NCBI GenBank assembly: GCA_001314815.1
Contig: LJXT01000011.1
Coordinates: 1 to 44,494 of the forward strand
Source: Algoriphagus marincola HL-49
Lineage (GTDB): Bacteria; Bacteroidota; Bacteroidia; Cytophagales; Cyclobacteriaceae
DNA: 44,494 nucleotides
Direction: 5' to 3'
This document shows positions 8,606-16,498 of this stretch, in pieces (the stretch's first letter is position 1; each line of letters starts with the position of its first letter). The position numbers and the translations under genes are program-made. Below the pieces are notes generated by a model. It made no database searches and was not told the origin of the DNA. It saw nothing but the letters and a program-made list of their open reading frames with translations.

Positions 8606-8905
8606 TTAGTAAACAGATTTTTTTCGCGCTTCTTCAGTGCGGTTAACTTCGTCTTTAAATTGCTCCAAGCGTACCTCAAGGTTTGAGGCATACTCTAGGG
8701 TAGTCCGCATCATCTCTTGTTGAGAGCGGATTTGCTCTTTCAATCTTGAAAGCTCCTGATTGACTTCTGAAAGCTTGGACTCGTATTCTCTTTGTAGCCT
8801 TTCTTTTTCTAATTGGGCTTTCCTCAACTCTTCCTTAAAAAGTAGGAATGATTCAGGTGGTGTCTTCATATTCACAAATCGTTCATCTCGGGACCGTACC
8901 CGCAT
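8606..8905 (-). CDS. Small coiled-coil protein of unknown function
   Basis: From the ATG at 8905 the product is 99 residues; a second ATG at 8869 would give 87. From about residue 25 to 95 it is almost entirely charged heptad-type helix (KEELRKAQLEKERLQREYES and following), with almost no hydrophobic globular part. No signal peptide or membrane segment is seen. It lies 15 bp upstream of the 147-residue gene on the same strand, and 33 bp after the SDR gene. It could be a scaffold or a cell-structure protein, but nothing supports a specific role. Confidence 0.55.
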   Translation of the reverse strand: MRVRSRDERFVNMKTPPESFLLFKEELRKAQLEKERLQREYESKLSEVNQELSRLKEQIRSQQEMMRTTLEYASNLEVRLEQFKDEVNRTEEARKKSVY

Positions 8906-8938
8906 TAATGACAAATTCAGGGATAAAAATGTTTAAAA

Positions 8939-9628
8939 TCACTTTAAATTAGACATTCCTCCATCTACATGAAGAATCTGACCCGTCATCCAAGACGCAT
9001 CATCTGATAGCAGGTATTCTGCCGCCTTGGCTATGTCTGCAGGTGTTCCGAATCTGCCAATAGGATGACGCTTATTGCTCGCCTCCCGCTTATCATCACT
9101 TGATAGCAAAGCAGAAGCTAGGGGCGTATCAGTCAAAGAGGGTGCAATAGCATTTACTCTAATTTTATTGGGTGCCCACTCTGCGGCAAGTGAACGGGTA
9201 AGCCCTTCGATAGCACCTTTTGCGGCCGCTATACTTGCGTGGAAGCCCATTCCTGTCTGTACAGCTACTGTACTGAATAATACGACTGAGGCACTTTCAG
9301 ACTTCTTTAGGCTTTTCATACAGGCTTGAAGCACTCGTACAGCACCCAGGAAGTTGATATCAAGTTCCTTTTGGAATTCTGATGTGGAAATCCTGTGAAA
9401 AGGCTTCAAATTGATAGTACCCGGAGCATATACAAGTCCATCAATTACTTCAGGTAGATCGGGAATATCTGAAAAGTCTTCAGTCGTATCCAAGGCTGTA
9501 GTGCCGTCACCACTTTTTGAATATAAAAATAAATTTGCTCCCTTCGCCTTCAAGGCTTCTGCGAGTTCTTTTCCGATTCCTGAGTTTCCTCCGATTAGGA
9601 CTATATTTTTTCCGTTCATACTGTTCAT
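8939..9628 (-). CDS. SDR-family protein lacking the catalytic tyrosine
   Basis: A 229-residue short-chain dehydrogenase/reductase-fold protein. The nucleotide-binding turn GGNSGIG (13-19) is intact and the tetrad asparagine is present (N92 in DINFLG). Aligned on the K137 of AAAKGAIEGL, the place of the YxxxK tyrosine is isoleucine 133 (codon ATA, bases 9230-9232), and the active-site serine position is threonine 120. The usual NAG motif is YAPG (67-70). The canonical catalytic triad is therefore incomplete. The rest, including the RVNAIAP and TGQILHVDGG segments, is well conserved, so this is not a decayed gene. It lies downstream of the queD-folE pair, separated by a terminator. Binding, scaffolding or altered chemistry are all possible. 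Confidence 0.8.
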   Translation of the reverse strand: MNSMNGKNIVLIGGNSGIGKELAEALKAKGANLFLYSKSGDGTTALDTTEDFSDIPDLPEVIDGLVYAPGTINLKPFHRISTSEFQKELDINFLGAVRVLQACMKSLKKSESASVVLFSTVAVQTGMGFHASIAAAKGAIEGLTRSLAAEWAPNKIRVNAIAPSLTDTPLASALLSSDDKREASNKRHPIGRFGTPADIAKAAEYLLSDDASWMTGQILHVDGGMSNLK

Positions 9629-9680
9629 TTATTTATATTATAAAAATCTTTTTCTCTGAGATTTGTTTTGATTCAGTCAC

Positions 9681-9708
9681 AAAAAAAAACCGGACAATAG
9701 CCCGGTTT
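9681..9708 (-). terminator. Rho-independent terminator of queD-folE
   Basis: Stem AAACCGG (9687-9693) with CCGGTTT (9702-9708) and an 8-nt loop. On the minus strand it runs into a U-tract (plus-strand A 9681-9689). It lies 22 bp after the folE stop. Confidence 0.8.
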
Positions 9709-9729
9709 CTTAGTTGGTTTAGCTATTTA

Positions 9730-10434
9730 TTACTTTTCGAGACTGATATATTTCAGAAACTCGTTTCTTGTTTGTTCGTCTGTGTCAAATTTGCCACTGT
9801 AGAATGAAGTGACTGTAGAGCTGTTGGTGTCATTGATACCTCTTGAACTTACACACATGTGATATGCGTCCATGATAACGGCCACATCATCAGTTCCCAA
9901 TGCCTCTTTGAGATCGTTTCCTATCTGCATGGTCAACCTTTCCTGAACCTGAGGTCTTTTGGAGTAGTACTGTACAATCCGATTGATCTTAGAAAGCCCG
10001 ATCACATTTCCATTTGAAATGTAAGCTACATGAGCTCGACCATAAATCGGCACGAAGTGGTGTTCGCAGTGTGAGAAGAAAGTAATGTCTTTCTCCACAA
10101 GCATTTGGTTGTATTGAAATTTATTTTCAAAAAGCTTTGCGACCGGCTTATTCTTAGGATTAAGTCCTGCAAAAACTTCCTTAACGTACATTTTAGCCAC
10201 TCGATGGGGTGTTCCTTTGAGACTGTCGTCAGTAAGATCAAGTCCAAGAATATTCATGATTTCTTTGAAATGCTTCTCGATCAATTCGACCTTGAGGTCG
10301 TCGTCCATTTCAAAGGCATCTTCACGAAGTGGAGTCTCGACTGAGGAAGCCAAATGCTCCTCACCAAGTTCTTCATAAGATGCACGGGCAATATCAATTC
10401 CCATCGAAGTCAACATAGTTTCTTTCTGTTTCAT
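9730..10434 (-). CDS. folE: GTP cyclohydrolase I (type IA)
   Basis: Converts GTP to 7,8-dihydroneopterin triphosphate, the entry to folate and pterin or queuosine synthesis. The zinc ligands of the type IA enzyme are visible: Cys and His in FFSHCEHHF and Cys in YHMCVSSRG. The GTP-binding KRPQVQERLT stretch is present. At 234 residues it is slightly long because of an N-terminal acidic extension. Internal ATGs at 10416 and 10404 are alternative starts; all overlap the end of queD, so the genes are translationally coupled. A terminator follows at 9681-9708. Confidence 0.96.
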   Translation of the reverse strand: MKQKETMLTSMGIDIARASYEELGEEHLASSVETPLREDAFEMDDDLKVELIEKHFKEIMNILGLDLTDDSLKGTPHRVAKMYVKEVFAGLNPKNKPVAKLFENKFQYNQMLVEKDITFFSHCEHHFVPIYGRAHVAYISNGNVIGLSKINRIVQYYSKRPQVQERLTMQIGNDLKEALGTDDVAVIMDAYHMCVSSRGINDTNSSTVTSFYSGKFDTDEQTRNEFLKYISLEK

Positions 10435-10804
10435 AGAGTCGAATGCTTAATTCGAATTTCCGATCAATTTTCTCCCTCAAAATATTCCAAATAACCACTG
10501 CAATGTTTTCTGCAGTTGGGTTGAGATTTTTGAATTCATCGGTATCCAAGTTTAGGTTTTTATGATCAAATTTATTTAATACATGTTCTTTGATAAGATC
10601 ACTCAACACCTTCATGTCATACACATAACCTGTATCGGGATCGATATCTCCACGTAGACTTACGTGCAGATCATAGTTATGTCCGTGAAAATTGGGATTA
10701 TTACACTTTCCAAAGATGTCAGCATTTTTTTCATCTGACCAATTTGGATTGTGAAGCCGGTGAGCGGCGTTGAAGTGTTCTTTGCGGATTACTGTTACTT
10801 TCAT
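10394..10804 (-). CDS. queD: 6-carboxytetrahydropterin synthase / PTPS-family protein
   Basis: A 136-residue member of the 6-pyruvoyl-tetrahydropterin synthase family. The zinc histidines are in FNAAHRL and HGHNY, the catalytic cysteine is in FGKCNNPNFHGHNY, and the late glutamate is in PTAENIAVVIW. In bacteria the usual role is QueD, which turns dihydroneopterin triphosphate into 6-carboxytetrahydropterin for queuosine. Being first in an operon with folE, whose product is its substrate, fits this. QueC, QueE and QueF are not in the window, so a different PTPS activity cannot be ruled out. Confidence 0.88.
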   Translation of the reverse strand: MKVTVIRKEHFNAAHRLHNPNWSDEKNADIFGKCNNPNFHGHNYDLHVSLRGDIDPDTGYVYDMKVLSDLIKEHVLNKFDHKNLNLDTDEFKNLNPTAENIAVVIWNILREKIDRKFELSIRLYETERNYVDFDGN

Positions 10805-10996
10805 GCAATTTGGAAACAGCAGTTTTTTAAATTTTGTTTAATATTTCTATTATTTCTTTAAACAAATTATTTAAGTCGTTGAATTTCTGCTATTTAAATT
10901 TTAAGTGTTGGCTTATGCTATTTCTATTTTTTTGGTGAAACGTACTAACACCACGAATTAAACGTTTGCTTTTCTGAAAATAGTTCATGGTACGAT

Positions 10997-11026
10997 TAAT
11001 CTTTTTTGACCTTGATCAAAAGATTA
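10997..11026. promoter_or_regulatory. Dyad in the divergent queD / L,D-transpeptidase region
   Basis: Perfect 9-bp arms TAATCTTTT (10997-11005) and AAAAGATTA (11018-11026) with a 12-bp centre. The palindrome TTGATCAA (11012-11019) overlaps the right arm. No T-run follows, so it looks more like an operator or an mRNA structure than a terminator. It lies about 60 bp before the ATG at 11087. The rest of the 282-bp gap is AT-rich and I saw no full -33/-7 pair in it. Confidence 0.4.
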
Positions 11027-11086
11027 TTTGGAACTTATGCTTGAATTTGATGATTATCAAAATAACCTGAAGCAAAACCCAAGCCT

Positions 11087-11788
11087 ATGCACCTATTCCA
11101 CATTGCCTTATTCTCTTTACTGCTCAATTTTCACCCAGAAAAAGAAATCCCAAGCGAAGATTTATCTTCAACCTACAGCTCCCCAATAGAAAGTTTATAT
11201 GAGGAAATAGCCTCCAACTCGCCAAACCTGCCCCAGCAAGAAGTATTTGAATATGCATTCAAAGGCTGGGAACAATTGGAGTCCAACATTTCAAATCACC
11301 TCATCACCATCATTGATTTTAGTCTTCCTTCTACCGAAAAAAGACTCTGGGTCATCGACCCAGTCAATAAACTCGTACTCGTGAATTCGGTAGTTTCCCA
11401 TGGTAGAAATTCCGGAGAGCTCTATGCCAAGAACTTTTCCAATAAACCTTCTTCATATAAAAGCAGCTTGGGATTCTATAAAACGGCTGAAACTTATCAC
11501 GGCAAGCATGGACTATCCCTTCGTTTGGATGGCTTGGAGAAAGGTTTCAATGACTTAGCCAGACCAAGAGCGATTGTCATTCACGGTGCCGACTATGCCA
11601 GGGAAGAGTTTATTTCAGCAGCAGGCCGGCTCGGAAGAAGTTTGGGTTGCCCAGCATTACCTAGCGAGCTATCCAAAGAGGTCATAGAGCTAATCAAGGA
11701 AGGTTCACTGCTCTTTATTTATGGAGAAGATCAAGACTACCTCAGCAATTCAAAGCTTATTTCTACTTCAATTTCTAAGCAAGGTTAA
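11087..11788 (+). CDS. Murein L,D-transpeptidase catalytic-domain protein
   Basis: A 233-residue protein with the L,D-transpeptidase (YkuD-like, catalytic domain 2) active site: H166 in VIHGADYA and the nucleophile C188 in GRSLGCPALP. Such enzymes make 3-3 peptidoglycan crosslinks or attach proteins to the wall, in the periplasm. The N-terminus (HLFHIALFSLLLNFHP) is hydrophobic but short, with no clear cleavage site, so export is inferred from function. It has no peptidoglycan-binding domain. Its 3' end overlaps that of another L,D-transpeptidase on the opposite strand by 21 bp. Confidence 0.88.
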   Translation: MHLFHIALFSLLLNFHPEKEIPSEDLSSTYSSPIESLYEEIASNSPNLPQQEVFEYAFKGWEQLESNISNHLITIIDFSLPSTEKRLWVIDPVNKLVLVNSVVSHGRNSGELYAKNFSNKPSSYKSSLGFYKTAETYHGKHGLSLRLDGLEKGFNDLARPRAIVIHGADYAREEFISAAGRLGRSLGCPALPSELSKEVIELIKEGSLLFIYGEDQDYLSNSKLISTSISKQG

Positions 11789-13387
11789 TACCTCTGCATC
11801 TCTTCCATAGATATCTGGCCGATAATTTGGCTTTCCTGTGGCATCAGCCCAAAACGTCAAATAGATCAGATAAACCGGTATTTTTTCCTTCAGATTGACG
11901 GTCTGTTCCTCATGACTGTTCATCGCATCCCAAATTTTCTGATCATCCCATTCTTTTTGATCCTGAAGAAGAAGCTGAGCAAGCTCTCTTGGCTTTTCTA
12001 ATCGAATGCATCCATGACTCAATGCTCTCTCTTCTCGTCCAAATAGCGACTTGGCAGGAGTGTCATGAATGTAAACGCTATGTCTATTTGGAAACATGAA
12101 TTTGACTAATCCCAGTGAGTTTTGTGGGCCGGGTTTTTGTCTCACCAAATAGGGAATGGAGCGCTTTTTCCAATCAATTGTACTTGGATCCACGACTTCT
12201 CTATTGTAAGTCAAAACCTCCATATTCTTTTGAGTAAGGTAATTTGGGTTTTTCCTTACCGAGGGAATGATCTCATTTCTAACAATCGACTCAGGAATAT
12301 TCCAATAAGGACTAAAGACGAGATAACTCATTTTCGCCTCAAAAACCGGCGATTGGTGATAGGATTTGCCTACGATTACTTTGGATTGAAAAATAGTATC
12401 CTCCTTATCCAAAAGGACTAACTTATAATCTGCAATATTCACTAAGATGGCCTTACTCCCATTCTTTTTACCATCAAGCCATCGAAGCCTTTCCAAATTC
12501 ACAGCTACCTTATCCATTATATCTTTTGGGGATTGACTTAAAGAAGCTAAGGTGTTTTTCCCAATGATACCATCACTAGTCATCCCATGAAAGGATTGAT
12601 AAGCCTGGACGGATTTCATCAAAAGAGAATCATATATCCGCTCCGTCAAATCATTTCCTCCGGCATAACCCCAAAACTGAAGTCGTTCACGGATCTCAGG
12701 AATCAGGGAATGGCTATCGCCTGCTTTGATTGATTTATTGACACTGAGTGCAGACCAGTCCAAGCTGTCCACTTTAGAAAGCTCGGATAGATTACGAAGA
12801 ATCTCCCGCCCACGCAGATAGATTCTAAACTCTGGGTAGTACTGAAAAATCTTTGATCTTACTCGTTGGGATTGGTCGATTTGATTGAGAAAAGCTATCG
12901 GGTCAAAAGACTCTTTTGTTTGGATTATTTCCCATCCCCATTGAAGCTCCGAAGGATCTACCTTGCCTACATGCAGGTGTTTAGCCAACTGAATTAAACC
13001 ATCACTCAGGAGCAACTCCAAGTCTACCAGATCTGTCCAATCACTTTTCTCACCGATCTTTTTGTTGGATTCATAATTTTCAATCAGTGTATTGATCAAG
13101 TCCCAATGGTAATCCGAAGGCTGTAAACCATCAAATTGAGCCTGTTCTAATTCATATCGCCCTTCGTAAGCCAACTCCCCTATCCTAGCTTCTCTGCTCC
13201 AGATAAATTGAAAGTCTCTCGAAGAATAAAACTTAAAGAGTTCTCCAAAATTCTGAATGGTCCGCCCTCTTACTTCTAAACCAAAACTGGCATCCGTATT
13301 TTCTAAGCGTTGCCGAAGCAAATCAGTCTCTTGGCCATAGCTGATGAATCCTAGAAGAAAAAAGTAGCAAAGCAGGCTGAATCTCAT
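11768..13387 (-). CDS. L,D-transpeptidase of the YcbB/LdtD type
   Basis: A 539-residue exported enzyme (signal peptide through FLLGFISYGQ). Domains in order are an N-terminal scaffold domain of the YcbB type (about 25-215), a PG_binding_1 domain (about 225-285, with SFHGMTSDGIIGKNTLASL) and the YkuD catalytic domain (about 310-530). The catalytic H441 is in VYIHDTP and C460 in ALSHGCIRLEKP. The segment between the catalytic strands matches the capping loop found in this type. It is the last gene of the Kdo operon, 5 bp after kdsA, linking LPS and peptidoglycan synthesis. It converges with the smaller L,D-transpeptidase gene. Confidence 0.92.
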   Translation of the reverse strand: MRFSLLCYFFLLGFISYGQETDLLRQRLENTDASFGLEVRGRTIQNFGELFKFYSSRDFQFIWSREARIGELAYEGRYELEQAQFDGLQPSDYHWDLINTLIENYESNKKIGEKSDWTDLVDLELLLSDGLIQLAKHLHVGKVDPSELQWGWEIIQTKESFDPIAFLNQIDQSQRVRSKIFQYYPEFRIYLRGREILRNLSELSKVDSLDWSALSVNKSIKAGDSHSLIPEIRERLQFWGYAGGNDLTERIYDSLLMKSVQAYQSFHGMTSDGIIGKNTLASLSQSPKDIMDKVAVNLERLRWLDGKKNGSKAILVNIADYKLVLLDKEDTIFQSKVIVGKSYHQSPVFEAKMSYLVFSPYWNIPESIVRNEIIPSVRKNPNYLTQKNMEVLTYNREVVDPSTIDWKKRSIPYLVRQKPGPQNSLGLVKFMFPNRHSVYIHDTPAKSLFGREERALSHGCIRLEKPRELAQLLLQDQKEWDDQKIWDAMNSHEEQTVNLKEKIPVYLIYLTFWADATGKPNYRPDIYGRDAEVLTLLRN

Positions 13388-13392
13388 TGTGG

Positions 13393-14241
13393 CTATTCAA
13401 TCTTAAAATCCTGATACTTTCGGCCCAAAGTCCATGATTCCTTCAGCATGGATAGGAAATCTCCCATTCGATGAAGGGGGATTAAATTGGGGCCATCGCT
13501 AAGCGCTTTGGCTGGCTCAGGATGTGTCTCAATAAAAAAACCATCTATACCCGTAGAAGCGGCTGCTCTTGCCAAAAAAGGTGCAAACTCCCGCTGTCCG
13601 CCACTAGTTCCTCCCTGACCACCTGGCTGCTGTACCGAATGAGTAATGTCAAACACTACCGGTGCAAACTGCCTCATGATTGGCAAGCCACGCATATCCA
13701 CTACCAAATTGTGGTAACCCAAAGAAAATCCGCGCTCAGTAAGACAGACATTTTCATTACCGGCAGATCTAACTTTTTTAACAGCAAACTGCATATCCTC
13801 AGGCGCCATAAACTGCCCTCTTTTGATCTTCACAGCCTTTCCAGTCTCTGCAGCAGCTATCAGTAAATCAGTCTGTCTACATAAAAATGCCGGAATCTGA
13901 AGCACATCCACTACTTCGGCAACTTCCTTGGCCTGATAGCTTTCATGGATATCAGTCACCAAAGGAATATTCAAAGCTTGACCTACACGCTGAAGGACCT
14001 CCAAGGATTTATCCATTCCGATACTCCGAAAAGATCCCGAAGAAGTCCGGTTAGCCTTGTCAAAGGATGCTTTGAAAACGTAGGAAAAACCGTTCTCTTC
14101 AGTCCATTCTTTTACTTTCGTGCCAATTTCCAGACAGATATCGAAGCTTTCTACCGCACAAGGTCCCGCAAAAAGCACGGGCTTTTCTGCGCCCAAAACC
14201 ACAGAGTCTGTGATTTTCATTTGACTATCAGTTCTCTTCAT
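13393..14241 (-). CDS. kdsA: 3-deoxy-8-phosphooctulonate synthase
   Basis: Condenses arabinose-5-phosphate and phosphoenolpyruvate to Kdo-8-phosphate, a step of LPS inner-core synthesis. The 282-residue protein has the family landmarks FAGPCAVES near the N-terminus, FKASFDKANRTS, TDIHE, PAFLCRQTDL, KRGQFMAPEDM and the late HPEPAKALSDGPN. The ATG at 14241 overlaps kdsC by 14 bp; an internal ATG at 14220 (MKITDS) is an equally possible start. It lies between kdsC and an L,D-transpeptidase. Confidence 0.97.
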   Translation of the reverse strand: MKRTDSQMKITDSVVLGAEKPVLFAGPCAVESFDICLEIGTKVKEWTEENGFSYVFKASFDKANRTSSGSFRSIGMDKSLEVLQRVGQALNIPLVTDIHESYQAKEVAEVVDVLQIPAFLCRQTDLLIAAAETGKAVKIKRGQFMAPEDMQFAVKKVRSAGNENVCLTERGFSLGYHNLVVDMRGLPIMRQFAPVVFDITHSVQQPGGQGGTSGGQREFAPFLARAAASTGIDGFFIETHPEPAKALSDGPNLIPLHRMGDFLSMLKESWTLGRKYQDFKIE

Positions 14242-14812
14242 TTTCTATTTCGTTGTATGAATTAATTATTGAGCTCAGCTTTCCTTTAGCATGCAAGAGC
14301 AGGTCCCCCACTTCTCGGAAGACTCCCTTGCCTCCTGCATAGCGACTGACCCAATCCACTTGTGCGCTCACATAGGGTAAAGCATCGGAAGGACTACAGG
14401 AAAGGCCGACTTTTTTCAAAATTGGCAAATCGATTAAATCATCCCCGATGTAGGCCACTTCATGATGAGAAAGCTCAAGTGTCTCAAGAAGCTCATTCAG
14501 CTTTTTACCCTTGTCTTTTATTCCATGATAGTGGAAATCAAAGCGAAGCTCCTCACAGCGATTTTCAACCACTTTGGACTTGCGTCCTGTAATCGCTCCA
14601 ATCAAAATCCGATTTTTGCGGAGATGCTTGACAATCAAACCATCTTTTACCTGAAACTTTTTGAATTCCAGCCCATTATCATCATAAATGATCCCACCAT
14701 CAGTCAATACACCATCAATATCGGTGATTAAAAGCTTGATTTTTTTTGCTTTCTCCAAAATCTCCGCAGGAATATGGCTAAAGTAGTCTTGGATTATTTT
14801 TTCTGCTTCCAT
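14228..14812 (-). CDS. kdsC: Kdo-8-phosphate phosphatase (HAD family)
   Basis: A 194-residue C0-type HAD phosphatase. Motif I is LLITDIDGVLTDGG with the nucleophile and acid aspartates, motif II is in GAITGRKS, and motif IV is AYIGDDLIDLP. It dephosphorylates Kdo-8-P to Kdo, the step after KdsA, which is the next gene. It has about 20 extra N-terminal residues compared with the shortest family members, and its start lies inside the end of the GNAT/nitrilase gene (19-bp overlap), which suggests tight coupling. Confidence 0.94.
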   Translation of the reverse strand: MEAEKIIQDYFSHIPAEILEKAKKIKLLITDIDGVLTDGGIIYDDNGLEFKKFQVKDGLIVKHLRKNRILIGAITGRKSKVVENRCEELRFDFHYHGIKDKGKKLNELLETLELSHHEVAYIGDDLIDLPILKKVGLSCSPSDALPYVSAQVDWVSRYAGGKGVFREVGDLLLHAKGKLSSIINSYNEIENEEN

Positions 14813-16335
14813 TGGATCGAATATAAGTCAAGTCTACGCTGTTCCAAATTCCGAACACTTCCTGCTTTCCGCTGCTTGGTCAATAAATCCAAATCTACAT
14901 CCGCTACAATGGTCGTTTCGGCATTCTCTGATGCCTGAGCAACGATGGAATCATGCGGAAAAGAAAAATCTGATGGGCTGTAAATTGCAGCCTGGGAATA
15001 CTGAATATCCATGTTTTCAACCTTTGGGAGGTTACCGACAGATCCGGTGATAGCCACGTAGCACTCATTCTCTATGGCTCTAGACCGAGCACAGGTATTG
15101 ACCCGAAGGAATGCGTTTTTGGTATCTGTCCAGAATGGTACAAAAAGAATGTCCATTTCTTGCTCAGCCAGAATTCTTCCCAACTCGGGGAATTCCACAT
15201 CATAACAAATCAGTATTCCTATCCTTCCGGCATCGGTATCGAAAACGTGAATTCCATTCCCCCCCTGAAGTCCCCAATAGGCCGCTTCATCGGGTGTGAT
15301 ATGCAATTTGTATTGCTTGGCCTGTGTACCATCTCTTCGGCAGAGGTAGCTTACATTTCGAAGCTTTTTACCATCATACTCAGGCATAGAACCCGCAATG
15401 ATATTGACATTGTAAGAAACGGCTAGATCGCTCATCCGGCCGACAATTTCGTCCGTGTAATCTGCTAGGTTTCTAATCGCCTCAGATGCATCCATATCGT
15501 TGAATTCGGCCAATAGTGGTGCATTAAAAAACTCAGGAAGCAGGCAAAAATCCGATTTATATCCCGAAACCGTATCGACAAAAAACTCGACTTGCTGCAT
15601 CAGATCATCCACATTTGAAAATCGCCTCATTTTCCATTGAACAAGCCCTAGGCGGACAATGGATTTTTTGTTACCAATGAGCTTCTCATCCTTTTCGTAA
15701 TAAATATTAATCCACTCCAGCAAGGTAGCATAGGCTCTAGAGTCCTTATCCTCAGGAAGATACTTGGTAATTACTTTCCGTACGTGAAACTCATTTGCAA
15801 GCTGAAATGAAAGTACCGGATCAAAAATCTCCTTATTTTTTACCAACTCGATATACTTCCTTGGAGTCATCTCCTCGGCATGTTTGGAATAGCCAGGAAT
15901 ACGACCACCGGCAATAATCGACCGAAGATTCAAATTTTCACAAAGCTCTTTCCTCGCATCATACAAACGTCTTCCAAGACGCATTCCTCGGTATTCGTAA
16001 TGTACAAAGACATCGGTACCATATAAAGTATCTCCATCCTGATCATGGGTATCAAACTTCCCGAATCCTGTAATCTGATCATAGGTGTGATTATCGCCAA
16101 ATCTGCCATAATCGACAATGATACTCAAAGCAGCGGCAACTACTTTTCCATTATCTTCGATACAAATCTGACCTTCGGGAAAAACCTTAAGTTGATTTTT
16201 CAATTCCTCCCTTGTCCAAGCCATTCCTTTGTTTCGGTAGATAGATACCATTATCTCTCGGATATCATCAAAATCCGAAAGCTTGATATTCCGAAGTTTT
16301 AATCGATGTTCGAGCTCTTCTCGTTGTTTACTCAT
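14794..16335 (-). CDS. Bifunctional GNAT acetyltransferase / carbon-nitrogen hydrolase
   Basis: A 513-residue fusion. Residues about 12-205 are a GNAT acetyltransferase domain with the acetyl-CoA loop in VHYEYRGMRLGRRLYDAR. Residues about 225-510 are a nitrilase-superfamily domain with a complete Glu-Lys-Cys triad: E268 (LLPEFF), K343 (YKLHITPDE) and C377 (GILICYDVEFPEL). The fusion is known in several bacteria without an assigned substrate. Here it is the first gene of the operon with kdsC, kdsA and an L,D-transpeptidase, with overlapping reading frames. That suggests an envelope or amino-sugar role, but this is inference. No clear full promoter is visible upstream, although TAATTTTG occurs at 16340-16347 (-). 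Confidence 0.9.
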   Translation of the reverse strand: MSKQREELEHRLKLRNIKLSDFDDIREIMVSIYRNKGMAWTREELKNQLKVFPEGQICIEDNGKVVAAALSIIVDYGRFGDNHTYDQITGFGKFDTHDQDGDTLYGTDVFVHYEYRGMRLGRRLYDARKELCENLNLRSIIAGGRIPGYSKHAEEMTPRKYIELVKNKEIFDPVLSFQLANEFHVRKVITKYLPEDKDSRAYATLLEWINIYYEKDEKLIGNKKSIVRLGLVQWKMRRFSNVDDLMQQVEFFVDTVSGYKSDFCLLPEFFNAPLLAEFNDMDASEAIRNLADYTDEIVGRMSDLAVSYNVNIIAGSMPEYDGKKLRNVSYLCRRDGTQAKQYKLHITPDEAAYWGLQGGNGIHVFDTDAGRIGILICYDVEFPELGRILAEQEMDILFVPFWTDTKNAFLRVNTCARSRAIENECYVAITGSVGNLPKVENMDIQYSQAAIYSPSDFSFPHDSIVAQASENAETTIVADVDLDLLTKQRKAGSVRNLEQRRLDLYSIQWKQKK

Positions 16336-16498
16336 AGTTCAAAATTAAGGATTTTCGATCAAAAATTTTAAATCACAATCCTAGCCGGGCATTTTTCAGA
16401 ATTTTATTTTGATTTCTGAGAATGAATATAAATTCTGACTTCAGGGTCGATAATTATTGATATTTTGCTTACAAAATTCGACTAATATTTCGAAACCT

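Noticed and set aside
16340..16347. TAATTTTG as the -7 box of the GNAT/nitrilase operon.
   Set aside because: The nearest TTTG-type box is only 12 bp upstream, which is too short for a -33/-7 pair, and the box lies almost on the start codon.
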